Source of the DNA: Lysobacter arvi
Lineage (GTDB): Bacteria > Pseudomonadota > Gammaproteobacteria > Xanthomonadales > Xanthomonadaceae
Direction: 5' to 3'
DNA: 64,000 bases
Assembly: GCA_031216755.1 (NCBI GenBank)
Contig: JARUHG010000001.1
Coordinates: 1,178,001-1,242,000, forward strand
Below, piece by piece: positions 28,912 through 36,950 of this stretch. Position 1 is the stretch's first letter; each line of letters begins with the position of its first letter. Both the position numbers and the translations under genes were made by a program. The notes under the pieces are model-generated. The model was not told the DNA's origin and did not search any database. It worked only from the letters and a program-made list of their open reading frames with translations.

Positions 28912-29096
28912 CGTACAGCTGGATTTCGGTGTGGTCGCGTGAGCAGTGCGCGACCACCAAGCCCGAGCCTTTGGCCTGGGAGACTCCGGAACCCGGAATC
29001 TCCACGGCGTGAGTCCTGGGGACTACGCCTGCCGAAGCTGGTAGCGGGGGCAGGCTCCGTGCTCTATCTGAGCGACCCGGTCCTAATCCCGCTAGG
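28879..29096 (-). ncRNA. structured leader / small RNA upstream of rimP
   Basis: About 220 nt between a good sigma-70 promoter and the terminator above. Successive hairpins are visible on the minus strand: GCCTGCC/GGCAGGC; GGCGTAGTCC/GGACTCACGCC (one bulged C); GGAGATTCCGG/CCGGAGTCTCC (11 bp with one wobble); GTGGTCGCG/CGCGACCAC (9 bp); then the terminator stem. No open frame explains it. It could be a rimP-type attenuator leader or a free small RNA; a D-arm-like GCTC-AGATA-GAGC near the 5' end does not extend to a tRNA. The 5' end is inferred from the promoter. Identity is unresolved. Confidence 0.6.
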
Positions 29097-29102
29097 TCGC
29101 GG

Positions 29103-29132
29103 ATCATAGCCGGTCGCCCCCATTCGGTGCAA
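29103..29132 (-). promoter_or_regulatory. sigma-70 promoter for the rimP leader/operon
   Basis: On the minus strand TTGCAC (29132-29127), an 18-nt spacer and TATGAT (29108-29103). This is close to consensus for a high-GC genome. It lies 75 bp from the first gene of the accessory region, so the insertion left the operon promoter intact. Confidence 0.75.
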
Positions 29133-29206
29133 ACCCCACCGTTCAGTTGCGTCACCAAGCGCCGGGGCGGCAGGCTCGCGGCTCACTCAACAAGCAAGGA
29201 TTGCCC

Positions 29207-29689
29207 ATGCCCATCGGAGTTGAAGTTCTTCGCGAAGCTCGCCCTGCCGACGTTCAGCCCGGCGAGCTTCACCACGTGATTGGAAGCGGCTGGCAGGTGA
29301 TCCTCCCTCCCCTTGGGCCGAATTCCACGAAGGGGGCCCTGTGGCTAACAGGCACGAATGCGGGCAAATTCACCAGCATCAGCAATACCTACGGGCTGAC
29401 CCTTCGGGCTCCATACACTTGGAAGGCTATCGTGCCGGACGGGCTTGAACACGCAACGTCCGGGAACCTCGCTGGCGCCATTCAGTTCGACCGATTCGGA
29501 CCGTTCATTCTGGGCCGGCACACGGCCTCGACGGAGGAGATGGGGTTCCGTCTCCCCGGCGGCGCTGCCGTCGACGAGGAGTGGTCTTCAACGCATGTCC
29601 CGCAGTTCCCGGTCTGGTCAGCTCACCTGGTCAATGGCGACGCGCCTGACGTGCTCCTGGGCGAACTGTTCAAGGTCGACCTCAGGTAA
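29207..29689 (+). CDS. unknown accessory protein
   Basis: A 160-aa soluble protein without a recognised family. It is Gly/Pro/aromatic-rich with alternating short hydrophobic stretches (HHVIGSGWQVILPPL, GALWLTGTNAG, GFRLPGGAAVDEEW), as in a small beta-rich protein. No signal peptide, membrane helix or catalytic motif is evident. ATG 29207 has AAGGA seven bases upstream. A good intrinsic terminator follows at 29721-29752, so it is a single-gene unit. It is the first gene of the accessory region and reads away from the rimP operon. Confidence 0.6.
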   Translation: MPIGVEVLREARPADVQPGELHHVIGSGWQVILPPLGPNSTKGALWLTGTNAGKFTSISNTYGLTLRAPYTWKAIVPDGLEHATSGNLAGAIQFDRFGPFILGRHTASTEEMGFRLPGGAAVDEEWSSTHVPQFPVWSAHLVNGDAPDVLLGELFKVDLR

Positions 29690-29720
29690 GCCCAGCGGCG
29701 CCTCCCGCACCTGGTATCGC

Positions 29721-29752
29721 AAGGGCCGCGAGAAATCGCGGCCCTTTTCTTT
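29721..29752 (+). terminator. intrinsic terminator
   Basis: AAGGGCCGCGA (29721-29731) pairs with TCGCGGCCCTT (29736-29746) around GAAA, then TTTTCTTTT. It closes the preceding 160-aa gene. The following 230 bp to the next gene hold no supported feature. Confidence 0.88.
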
Positions 29753-29982
29753 TGCCCAAAATTCGGCAGTCTGTTCAATATCGGGCGTCCTTGACGGGCG
29801 AATCGTGGGCTGGGCCACGTGCACATCACCACAGACATCAGTCGGCGGCGTGAACGCGAAGACGATCAATGTTGGCGGCACGCTTGGCGCATCCCTGTGT
29901 CCACTGACAGACCTGAGTGTCACCCAGCCGCGGAGCTACCGGCGGCGGGGTGTGTCAAACCCCTCGACCAACCGGGTAATTG

Positions 29983-30546
29983 ATGAAACTCAACGGACTT
30001 GCGGCATTGCACGCTTCGATGCGTGAAGCCGGGATGCTTCGCGCGCGCTTCAAGGTTCAACACAATCACCTAACGTTCGCTTGCCTTTTCCTTGCGGACA
30101 TCACACCCTACGAGCTCGCGCTTGGCTGCGTCGGCCGAAACCTTTTGCTCCTCTACAAGGTAGATGCGCACTTTGAGACGAGCCCTTACTTGGGCGATCA
30201 ATTTGGCGCACTTAAAGAGGCGCTGCGCAACGGTGCCCACACGGGCAATGCCCTCCAGCCGTCTGTATTTCTGGCCGAAATTGACGGGAAACTGCCGCGC
30301 ACTGCTAATGCAGTTGCAGCGCCGACCGGCTCCGACATCGCCCGTGTCTACCGGCATGTGGAGGACGCTGACAAGATCTACTTCTGCGGGCTGCAGGACA
30401 ACTCGTCTCGCGGGCGACGCGTCACGCCGTCGAATCTTGAGAAGACACGACTGTTCTTGGGTGAGAGCGCGTACGATTTCTGTAGATCGAAGAACATCAG
30501 CTCTTGCTGGACCGACGATGCGCGTCGCGAACGCGCATTTGGGTAG
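29983..30546 (+). CDS. unknown accessory protein, 187 aa
   Basis: A 187-aa protein beginning MKLNGLAALHASMREAGMLR. It has a beta-rich middle (FKVQHNHLTFACLFLADITPYELALG, NLLLLYKVDAHFET) and a polar C-terminal half (TRLFLGESAYDFCRSKNISSCW). I do not recognise it with confidence; it recalls small 'DUF'-type proteins found in phage and plasmid cargo. Lower GC and varied codons differ from the chromosome, which suggests transfer. The ATG at 29983 is chosen; TTG precedes it by one codon. No partner gene overlaps it. Confidence 0.55.
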   Translation: MKLNGLAALHASMREAGMLRARFKVQHNHLTFACLFLADITPYELALGCVGRNLLLLYKVDAHFETSPYLGDQFGALKEALRNGAHTGNALQPSVFLAEIDGKLPRTANAVAAPTGSDIARVYRHVEDADKIYFCGLQDNSSRGRRVTPSNLEKTRLFLGESAYDFCRSKNISSCWTDDARRERAFG

Positions 30547-30660
30547 CCTAATCGCGCGCGTCGGAGAGTTGATCCGCTGGCTCAAGAAGCACCTGCAGGG
30601 CGGCGGCCCCGAGCCGACCGTCGCCGGCGAGATCGACCGCGCATCCACCCGCGGCGCCAC

Positions 30661-30819
30661 TCCACTTGGTTCGAGCCGCGGTTCGTCGCGGAGGTGTTCG
30701 TGCGCTGCTACGGCACCGGCGGCGTGCTACGGCAGCCATCGCTGAAAGCCGTCCGACCCGACAAGGATCCGAGAGACCTCCGGTCAAGCTATCGACGGAA
30801 ACCTCATAGCGCCACGTGA
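30661..30819 (+). pseudogene. C-terminal fragment of an ATP-dependent DNA ligase (LigD-like)
   Basis: The frame from 30661 to the TGA at 30817 reads STWFEPRFVAEVFVR, then GTGGVLRQPSLKAVRPDKDP. This is the C-terminal OB-fold end of ATP-dependent (LigD-type) DNA ligases: TW..P..V.EV, G.LRQPS and RPDK.P are the conserved positions. No start, nucleotidyltransferase motif or other domain precedes it, so it is a remnant. The surrounding 30547-30970 (424 bp) holds no intact gene. It suggests earlier host or plasmid sequence disrupted at this site. Confidence 0.6.
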
Positions 30820-30970
30820 TGCTTCCGCGTGGCCACGCCCCCTTCGAAAGCAAATATCCGCTGTCAACCCTAAGTGGACATTACATCCATTGCGTTCCCA
30901 ACGTGCCCTGCGAGTGCCGAGGCGTGCCCTGAATCATCTTCGGAAGCTAGGTGTGGCTCGCCTCCCGCAG

Positions 30971-33106
30971 TTACTCAAGTTGTCGAGCAACCTGATTCGC
31001 CCACGCATCCAGGAACATCCGCACGGCTTCGAGGTCTTTTGCGGGCTGCCGCTGCTCGCGAACGATGCGCTCTAGCGCAGTTCGAAACTGATCCGTGTCA
31101 AATAGATCGAAGTCACCGCGGATACTGACCCGTACAACTCGGCGCGACACGCGATCACCGAGGTCGCCAAACCCTAAACTCGTCGTCCAAGACTCACTCG
31201 TCAACGCGCGCGCCAACAGCACGAGGACATCGTCGCTTTGCATTCGGTCGGCAAGCCATGCCTTCATTTCGGCGCCACCATCGCCGGCCAACTGCTCCCA
31301 CACGTACAGGCAATCCATCAGGTCTCGTCGGTACAGCAACGAGCCGACCTGGGCTGCTTGGCGCAAAGATACTAGCGTGCGATCGACCAAGGTCGGCAAC
31401 GCTTCTTTCGTCGTTAGTGCCGTCGACAAATCGACTTCTCGCCCTTCCCGGGGATGGTGGGCCTCGTAGGCCGAAGAGACAAAGTCGACCAACCAGCCCA
31501 ACGGGGCATGCTCAGTGGCGGCCAAGTAGATCGCGGATTTCTCCTCAAGCGTGAAGCGATCGTCGGCCACCCGGCGGATCAGCCAGTGGATCCGCAGCGA
31601 TGTCGTAGCCACTGCGAAACCGCGTTCTTCATCTTCCTTGCGGTCAATCGCATCGACGATCTCGAAAACCGCCGAGAAGAATGGGAGCACATTTTCCTTG
31701 GCGACCTGTCGCCCCTGGCTGGTCATCTCGTCCAGCACCACTGGGACCATCGATTTGCCATCGCGGCGAATCTGTGTCGCTGCCCGCAACAACCTTTCTT
31801 GGATGAACGTCTTATCGCCCGCTCTCTCCAGCAGCTCCCGGATCTCCTTGCCGGATAGAGTGTCATCGCTCAAGGACATCTTGAAATAGGTGTCGAAATG
31901 CTTGGCAAGACACACGCGACGCTCCGATTCCCAGCTCTCGCGAAACCCCGAGTAGGTAACCTCCTCGAACGCCGGAAACAGACGCTGCAGCGCGATTCTC
32001 AATCGGTCATGGCGGTCTTCCGGCACGCCTGCCAAGAACGGGTCAAAGCGCGTCTTGTCCCGCGACCCGCTCCGACTCGTGCTGGTCACAATATCCCGGC
32101 GCTGCCGAACCGCCGTGTAGATCGAAGGCTCGTATAAGCGCAAGGTTTCTAAGGCGAGGTAGTCGGCGTGGCTGATGTTATCGGCCACAGGCGGCCAGGT
32201 CACAGTGATCGCGTTGATCAAGCGGGAGACATGCCTCGGCGTGGTGAGATAGGGCACTACCACGTCGTAGAACAAATTCATGAAACGAACCTGATACTCC
32301 TCCTCTGGCGTACCGCACCGTTCTTGGAACGCTACCAGTAGCGAGTTGTGAAGATCGCTGGGGGTGGGCAACGGAAGTTCGAAGCTGGCTTGGATGATCT
32401 TCTCAAGAAAGTGTGGGCCTTCAGAAGGAAACCGCTGCCTGACAGCAGCCTCGGCCAGAGCTCGATCGAAGACTAAGAGGTACATCACGTTGGGAAGTCG
32501 ACCGATGGACTTGACCAGTCGAAAAACCCCTAAAGCTTCGTCCGGTGCCAACCTGTCAATGTCATCGATGATGATCAGCACTCGCTTGTTCTGCGACGCA
32601 AGCGTCTTGGAAAGCTTGCGAAAGGTTTTTTCCAATGACGGCTTTTCGGGGAAAAAGCGCTTGGCGAATGCTGCAGAGCCCGTCACCAAAGCTCCCAAAC
32701 CGCCGGTCGTGGCCAACGCCACCGCGCTGCCAAGCACCGGCCCGGCCTGAAGCACGTGGCGGCCCATTTCCGGAACGAGGCCTTTGACCTTGTCGCCCAA
32801 CGAGCTTTTCAGCGCTGTGTTGAGCTCTTGCAAAAATGCCAGGGCAATCGCTTCTTCGCCCCGATACCACCAGCATTTGAAGTCAAGGACCGACAGGGTC
32901 TCGTCTTTGCGGTCAAGCAGCTCGGCACGAATCAAATTGACGGCACTGCTTTTGCCTGAGCCCCACGGACCAGTGACGGCGATGGTGGTTCCTACGGGCT
33001 TGGTAATGCTGAGCAGGCTTGTCGCCAGAGCGTCGGCGAAGGCGTGCACCCCGTAGCGGTCGTCCTCCCGACGTTCAATCGGGCTGTCGTTGAAGTACTG
33101 GGACAT
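30971..33106 (-). CDS. KAP-family P-loop NTPase
   Basis: A 711-aa protein. Walker A is at residues 46-53 (GPWGSGKS); Walker B (RVLIIIDDIDRLAPDEAL) follows near 180. Between them lies a hydrophobic stretch (about 115-150, VLGSAVALATTGGLGALVTGSAAFA), the membrane insertion typical of KAP NTPases. The C-terminal ~400 residues are helical and unassigned. KAP proteins are predicted membrane-linked STAND-like ATPases, several found in anti-phage islands. It lies next to cos, the place where P2 carries tin and old, so a defence or exclusion role is plausible but inferred. ATG 33106 is chosen (AGAAAGGG just upstream); ATG 33139 adds 11 residues. Confidence 0.8.
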   Translation of the reverse strand: MSQYFNDSPIERREDDRYGVHAFADALATSLLSITKPVGTTIAVTGPWGSGKSSAVNLIRAELLDRKDETLSVLDFKCWWYRGEEAIALAFLQELNTALKSSLGDKVKGLVPEMGRHVLQAGPVLGSAVALATTGGLGALVTGSAAFAKRFFPEKPSLEKTFRKLSKTLASQNKRVLIIIDDIDRLAPDEALGVFRLVKSIGRLPNVMYLLVFDRALAEAAVRQRFPSEGPHFLEKIIQASFELPLPTPSDLHNSLLVAFQERCGTPEEEYQVRFMNLFYDVVVPYLTTPRHVSRLINAITVTWPPVADNISHADYLALETLRLYEPSIYTAVRQRRDIVTSTSRSGSRDKTRFDPFLAGVPEDRHDRLRIALQRLFPAFEEVTYSGFRESWESERRVCLAKHFDTYFKMSLSDDTLSGKEIRELLERAGDKTFIQERLLRAATQIRRDGKSMVPVVLDEMTSQGRQVAKENVLPFFSAVFEIVDAIDRKEDEERGFAVATTSLRIHWLIRRVADDRFTLEEKSAIYLAATEHAPLGWLVDFVSSAYEAHHPREGREVDLSTALTTKEALPTLVDRTLVSLRQAAQVGSLLYRRDLMDCLYVWEQLAGDGGAEMKAWLADRMQSDDVLVLLARALTSESWTTSLGFGDLGDRVSRRVVRVSIRGDFDLFDTDQFRTALERIVREQRQPAKDLEAVRMFLDAWANQVARQLE

Positions 33107-33334
33107 CCCTTTCTGCCCTGGCTTTGGCTCTCCTTGCATTTTGCACTCGGTGCTTTCGCGCGGTGAAGCAAGCCGCCGACGTCTGTCTTTTGGCCAAAAG
33201 CGGACACCAGGCTGGCGAGGCTGTACGCCCGGCCGTCTCAGCGCATGCGGTCAACGCGGACGCGGAGCCCCTCTTGCGCGGCTCGCGCTCGACACACTTA
33301 GCAAAGTGGGGGTGCATCGGAATGTGGTGACATT

Positions 33335-33600
33335 GGTAACCCGCTTGTGGACAAGGCAGAAAAATCCAAGCCCTTCAGAAGCTTGCGCCGCAAGCGAGGC
33401 GGTAACCTCTGCGGTAATTTTAAGGTAATGGATTACTTCAAAGAACAGTAACGTCCTTGCCTAGCTGGCGCCTTACTAATCAAAGACATAGCGGCAGGGC
33501 CCGGTGCCGTTACCGCAGATCATCGTCAGGCGGTAACCTGTAAATCCTATTAGGGTCAAACACTTAACCCCGGAATTCACAGCACCTCACCGGTGTTACC
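33335..33600. repeat. cluster of GGTAAC(C)/GTTACC sites
   Basis: GGTAACC or its complement occurs at 33335, 33401, 33509, 33532 and 33595, with related GGTAAT at 33413 and 33424. Two longer copies, AGGCGGTAACCT at 33397-33408 and 33528-33539, sit 131 bp apart, each inside a 4-bp-arm palindrome (GAGG..CCTC, CAGG..CCTG). They occupy the 900-bp gap (33107-34007) between the KAP gene and Q. The gap has no gene but also holds the cos-like site and a terminator. The copies suggest binding sites for a regulator or for terminase. Confidence 0.5.
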
Positions 33601-33781
33601 GGTGTTTCGCACCCCCACCCTCGCTTGGGCGCCGTGGGCGAATCTCTGTCCGTAACAGGTGCGGCCCGGCTCGCAACAACGTGCAACGAGGGCTCTGCCC
33701 CCGCGGGTATCACTGCGTGCCAGCTGCACAAGGGACAGCGAGGGCGCAGCACCGCAACAAAACTGATCGATGAAGCCGGCA

Positions 33782-33800
33782 GGCGTGGCGGGGGGAAGAC
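33782..33800. other. P2/186-like cos site
   Basis: GGCGTGGCGGGGGGAAGAC matches from memory the 19-nt cohesive ends of P2 (GGCGAGGCGGGGAAAGCAC) and 186 at its first twelve positions, and TGCGCGCC follows, as in P2. It lies just left of the portal gene, exactly where P2 packs its linear ends. This is the presumed cleavage site of the P/M terminase. Confidence 0.7.
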
Positions 33801-33824
33801 TGCGCGCCGGCGCCGCTGGGGCAC

Positions 33825-33847
33825 AAAAAAGCCGCCCGGTGGCGGCT
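33825..33847 (-). terminator. intrinsic terminator of the Q-P operon
   Basis: On the minus strand AGCCGCC and GGCGGCT form a 7-bp stem with a 4-nt loop, then TTTTTT (33825-33830). It lies 161 bp beyond the stop of the portal gene and ends leftward late transcription before the cos-like sequence. Confidence 0.85.
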
Positions 33848-34007
33848 CTTGGTTCGATAGGTGGGACTGCGACTTCTTCGGCTGGCGCAACCTCACTGCG
33901 CCGCGCAGCCTGCGTACGGGTGTCGGTCGCTCTGATCACCCTCTCCGGCGGCCCCTATGCCCCGCCGTCCGCGCACTACCCCCAGTGCGCGGGCGGCGCT
34001 TCACCCC

Positions 34008-35048
34008 TCACGCAGCTGCAGACGATTGCGGTGCGTAGTCACCGAAGCGCACCACCTCCTCACCTATCCATTGGTTGAGCGATTCGAAACGCGCCTGCAA
34101 CGGCCGCAGCTCATTCGCGACGAACACCTGCGCCGCCTTCACCACGTCGCCGAAGCCGCCCGTGTTGTTCGGCAGGATCCCCATCAACTGCGGCGGCACG
34201 CGATGCGCGGCGAGGATGTCGTCGCGACTGGCGTTTTTGATGCCGAGGAACTCGTCCTTCGCGGCCACCTCGCTGATCGGGATCACCTGTACGCCATCCT
34301 TCTTGCCGCCCGGGCTGTAGAGGAACAGGTTCTTGAAGTTGCCCACGCCCTTCGACTCTTTCAGTGCGGCGCGCATCGCATCCACATCGCCGATGTTCTG
34401 CGCCTGGTCGTTCACGTACAGGATGAAGCCGGCGTGGCTGCCGTTGAGGTAGTAGCGTCGACGGAAGAGCGTGGCCGATTCGTTGAGTAACGCGCTCTGC
34501 AGCGCGCTCAGGTACTCCGGCAGCCCGTAGATCTCCTGGTTGATGTCCGGTTCGAGCAGGTGCCAGACGCGATCGCGCTCGAACTCGTGAACATCGCGCC
34601 AGCCGCGCACGAAGAAGTACCGCCCGTCTTCGATCCCGCGCCGCGTGTATTTGGCCAGTGCCGGCTCCAATCGCAGCGCTGTGCCTCCAATACTGTCGCG
34701 CCGCTCCAGGTAACAGTTGGCGAAGACCAGGTAGTCGAGTGCCAGGCGCGAGAACGCCTCGCGGCTGAGCAGGCGGTGCGGCACGAACGTAGACACCAGG
34801 ATGTTCCGCTTCACGTAGATCGCGCTGCTGTGGTGCGGGCTTGAGCGAAAGATCTTCGACAGCCCGTCGAAGCTGATGGGCGGCTCGTACCACCGATCCA
34901 TCCGCGCGCACTCCAGGTACTCGAAAAGCTCTCGACGATCGAGCACCGGCGTCGGATCGCCGAAGGTGAACACCTCGGCACGGGAGGGTGGCGCTGTCTC
35001 GGTCCGCGTTGCCGCGGTCGCAGTGCGGCGCTTTCGGTGGCGGCTCAT
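34008..35048 (-). CDS. Q: phage portal protein (P2 gpQ-like)
   Basis: A 346-aa portal protein, normal for gpQ. Characteristic segments are WYEPPISFDGLSKIFRSSPHHSSAIYVKRNIL, EPDINQEIYGLPEYLSALQSALLNESATLFRRRYYLNGSHAGFI and GIKNASRDDILAAHRVPPQLMG. It forms the dodecameric ring at the unique capsid vertex, through which DNA enters. The ATG at 35048 overlaps the P stop by one base (TGATG). Residues 1-25 are Arg/Thr-rich. It is the last gene of the leftward operon. Confidence 0.95.
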   Translation of the reverse strand: MSRHRKRRTATAATRTETAPPSRAEVFTFGDPTPVLDRRELFEYLECARMDRWYEPPISFDGLSKIFRSSPHHSSAIYVKRNILVSTFVPHRLLSREAFSRLALDYLVFANCYLERRDSIGGTALRLEPALAKYTRRGIEDGRYFFVRGWRDVHEFERDRVWHLLEPDINQEIYGLPEYLSALQSALLNESATLFRRRYYLNGSHAGFILYVNDQAQNIGDVDAMRAALKESKGVGNFKNLFLYSPGGKKDGVQVIPISEVAAKDEFLGIKNASRDDILAAHRVPPQLMGILPNNTGGFGDVVKAAQVFVANELRPLQARFESLNQWIGEEVVRFGDYAPQSSAAA

Positions 35049-36805
35049 CAGAAGATCTCCATGAAACTCGTGTTGTTGGACGTTCCGCCTTCCAGCGGCT
35101 CGTGCTCCAGGGCATGCATCACCGCCCAGGCCGCGTCGGCGTGGCCCGTCTCTTCAGTGCGCGACGCCTCGAAAGTGGCTTGGCGGCCGCTCGGCGTCAT
35201 CGTGCGGCGGATGGACAGGAATGCCGTGACCAGGTCCGACCAACCGCGGTCGAACTCCAGACGCCCGTGGCTGACCACGTCGTGAGCCTTCAGCACCAGG
35301 CGGGTCTTCACGTCGGGCGAGTAGTTCAACGCCTTGGCGGCCGGGAAGAACTGCTTCACCAGCTGATACACACCCTGCCCCATCCCCGTACAGTCGATCG
35401 CGATATGCGTCACCCAATACCGCTTCGTCATCGCCGCAATGGCGTCCGCCTGCGAAGTGAAATCCATGCCGCGGAACTGCAGCTTTTCCAGGATGCGGAA
35501 CTTGCCGCCCGGCACGGCCGGCGGCGCCACCACCACGAGGGCGGCGCTGTCGCCGCTGAGCGAAGGGTCGTAACCGATCCATACGGCGCGCGATCCAAAC
35601 GGCCGCAGTCCAAGCGGATGGAAGTCGTCCCACACCTCCCACGAATCCACCATGCATCGCTGCAGATCGGACAACGAGAACACCGACAGCGTGTCGTCGA
35701 TGAACTCGCACATGAGCAGGTTTGCCCACTCGATCGGGCTGTACTCGAGCCGAAGCTGGTCCAGATCGAACAGCGTGCAGCCGCCGCGCAACGCGTCCTC
35801 GACGGTCACAATCTGGCGCCACTGCCCGTCCGCGCACAGGCGTCCCCCAACCAGCGCGGCGTGGCTCAGGTCGAGCTTGATGCGCTGTTCCTTCGACCGC
35901 CCGCGGTTGAAGTGCTCTCCGCTCCAGAAGGAATACGCCTCGTGCGTGATGGCACTCGGTGTTGAGAAATACGTCTGGCGCCAATGCTTGTGGATCGCCA
36001 TGCCGCTGGCCACCTTCCGCAGCTCGGCGAACTTGTGCACCCAGAAGTACTCGTCGAAGTACAGATTGCCGTGGTAGCTCTGGGCGGTGCGTGAGTTGGT
36101 GCCCAGGAAGTAGAGCGTCGCCGCGTTCGGCAGCACGATCGGGTCTCCGCTCAGCTCCACCTCGGCCACGTCCTTCGCGAACTGAAGGATGTACTGCTTG
36201 AACACGTGCGCCTGGGCCTTGCTGGCACTCAGGAAGATCTGGTTTCGTCCGGTCTCCAGCGCATCGACCAACGCCTCGCGCGCGAAGTACCACGTCGCGC
36301 CGATCTGGCGGCTCTTCAGGATGTCCCGGATGCGGTGTTCGAGCCCGGCTTTGCGCCAGATCCGCTGGTAATCGAACAGCGACTCGTCGAAGCCCGTAAC
36401 GAGCCGCTCGGCCTGCTCAGGGCTGAAGTCGTTCCGCGGCGTCTTTCGGCGCGGACCAGCGTTTCTGCGCTCCACGTTAGGGTTGAGGTCGCCTTCGTGC
36501 CCGCCTGGTGCTTCGTAACGCCGCACGCGTGCCAGGCGTTCCACCTGGCGGCCCAGCAGGTCGATTTCCTTGTAGTCGCACCCCTCCTTCACGTCCTTCG
36601 CAATCAGCTGCATCAACCGTGTTTCGAGCGTGGACTCGATGCGTGCGATCGCCGGCGATTCGTCCCACTTGTCGCGGTGCTTCCACGCCCGCACGGTCGA
36701 CGGTCGCAGTCCGAGCTTCTGCGCGATGAGGGACAGCCTCCACCCTTGCCAGTACAGCAGGCGCGCCTCGCGGCGCGGGTCGATTTCTGGCACGGCTTGG
36801 GTCAT
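35048..36805 (-). CDS. P: terminase large subunit, ATPase (P2 gpP-like)
   Basis: A 585-aa packaging motor. An N-terminal HTH of the gpP type is visible (LLYWQGWRLSLIAQKLGLRPSTVRAWKHRDKWD). The ATPase has a Walker-A-like motif in ILKSRQIGATWYFAREALV and Walker B in NLYFDEYFWVHKF. A nuclease-like domain starts at VWIGYDPSLSGDSAALVVV. It drives DNA into the prohead and, with gpM, cuts cos. The ATG at 36805 is chosen. An in-frame start at 36871 would overlap the shared regulatory motif, so it is unlikely. Confidence 0.95.
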   Translation of the reverse strand: MTQAVPEIDPRREARLLYWQGWRLSLIAQKLGLRPSTVRAWKHRDKWDESPAIARIESTLETRLMQLIAKDVKEGCDYKEIDLLGRQVERLARVRRYEAPGGHEGDLNPNVERRNAGPRRKTPRNDFSPEQAERLVTGFDESLFDYQRIWRKAGLEHRIRDILKSRQIGATWYFAREALVDALETGRNQIFLSASKAQAHVFKQYILQFAKDVAEVELSGDPIVLPNAATLYFLGTNSRTAQSYHGNLYFDEYFWVHKFAELRKVASGMAIHKHWRQTYFSTPSAITHEAYSFWSGEHFNRGRSKEQRIKLDLSHAALVGGRLCADGQWRQIVTVEDALRGGCTLFDLDQLRLEYSPIEWANLLMCEFIDDTLSVFSLSDLQRCMVDSWEVWDDFHPLGLRPFGSRAVWIGYDPSLSGDSAALVVVAPPAVPGGKFRILEKLQFRGMDFTSQADAIAAMTKRYWVTHIAIDCTGMGQGVYQLVKQFFPAAKALNYSPDVKTRLVLKAHDVVSHGRLEFDRGWSDLVTAFLSIRRTMTPSGRQATFEASRTEETGHADAAWAVMHALEHEPLEGGTSNNTSFMEIF

Positions 36806-36854
36806 GTGCAACAGTGTGCGGATGCGTTCGCGCGCGCCCGAGAGTGCGGCCTCG

Positions 36855-36873
36855 TGTATCGCATCACTCACTA
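36855..36873 (-). promoter_or_regulatory. late-promoter activator site upstream of P (and O)
   Basis: On the minus strand this reads TAGTGAGTGATGCGATACA, which contains AGT-N12-ACA, one mismatch from the TGT-N12-ACA consensus of P2 Ogr/Delta sites. It matches the site before V (47379-47397) at 16 of 19 positions. It lies between divergent late operons P-Q and O-N-M and could serve both. Confidence 0.6.
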
Positions 36874-36950
36874 CGCAAGCGCGTTGCCGCTACCTCACTG
36901 CGAATCGACCATGACGGCTCAACACTCGTCATGTCGCAGGAACACATCGC

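Noticed and set aside
28930-29060. tRNA gene in the rimP leader
   Set aside because: A D-arm-like GCTC-AGATA-GAGC and a T-arm-like stem occur, but no acceptor pairing, anticodon stem or correct spacing follows on either strand.
29618-29923. Minus-strand 101-aa open frame over the terminator region
   Set aside because: It runs through a strong plus-strand terminator and overlaps the 160-aa gene end; no ribosome site or family resemblance.
34111-36293. Out-of-frame open frames within Q and P
   Set aside because: Arg/Gly-rich alternative frames; Q and P explain the region with full-length conserved proteins.
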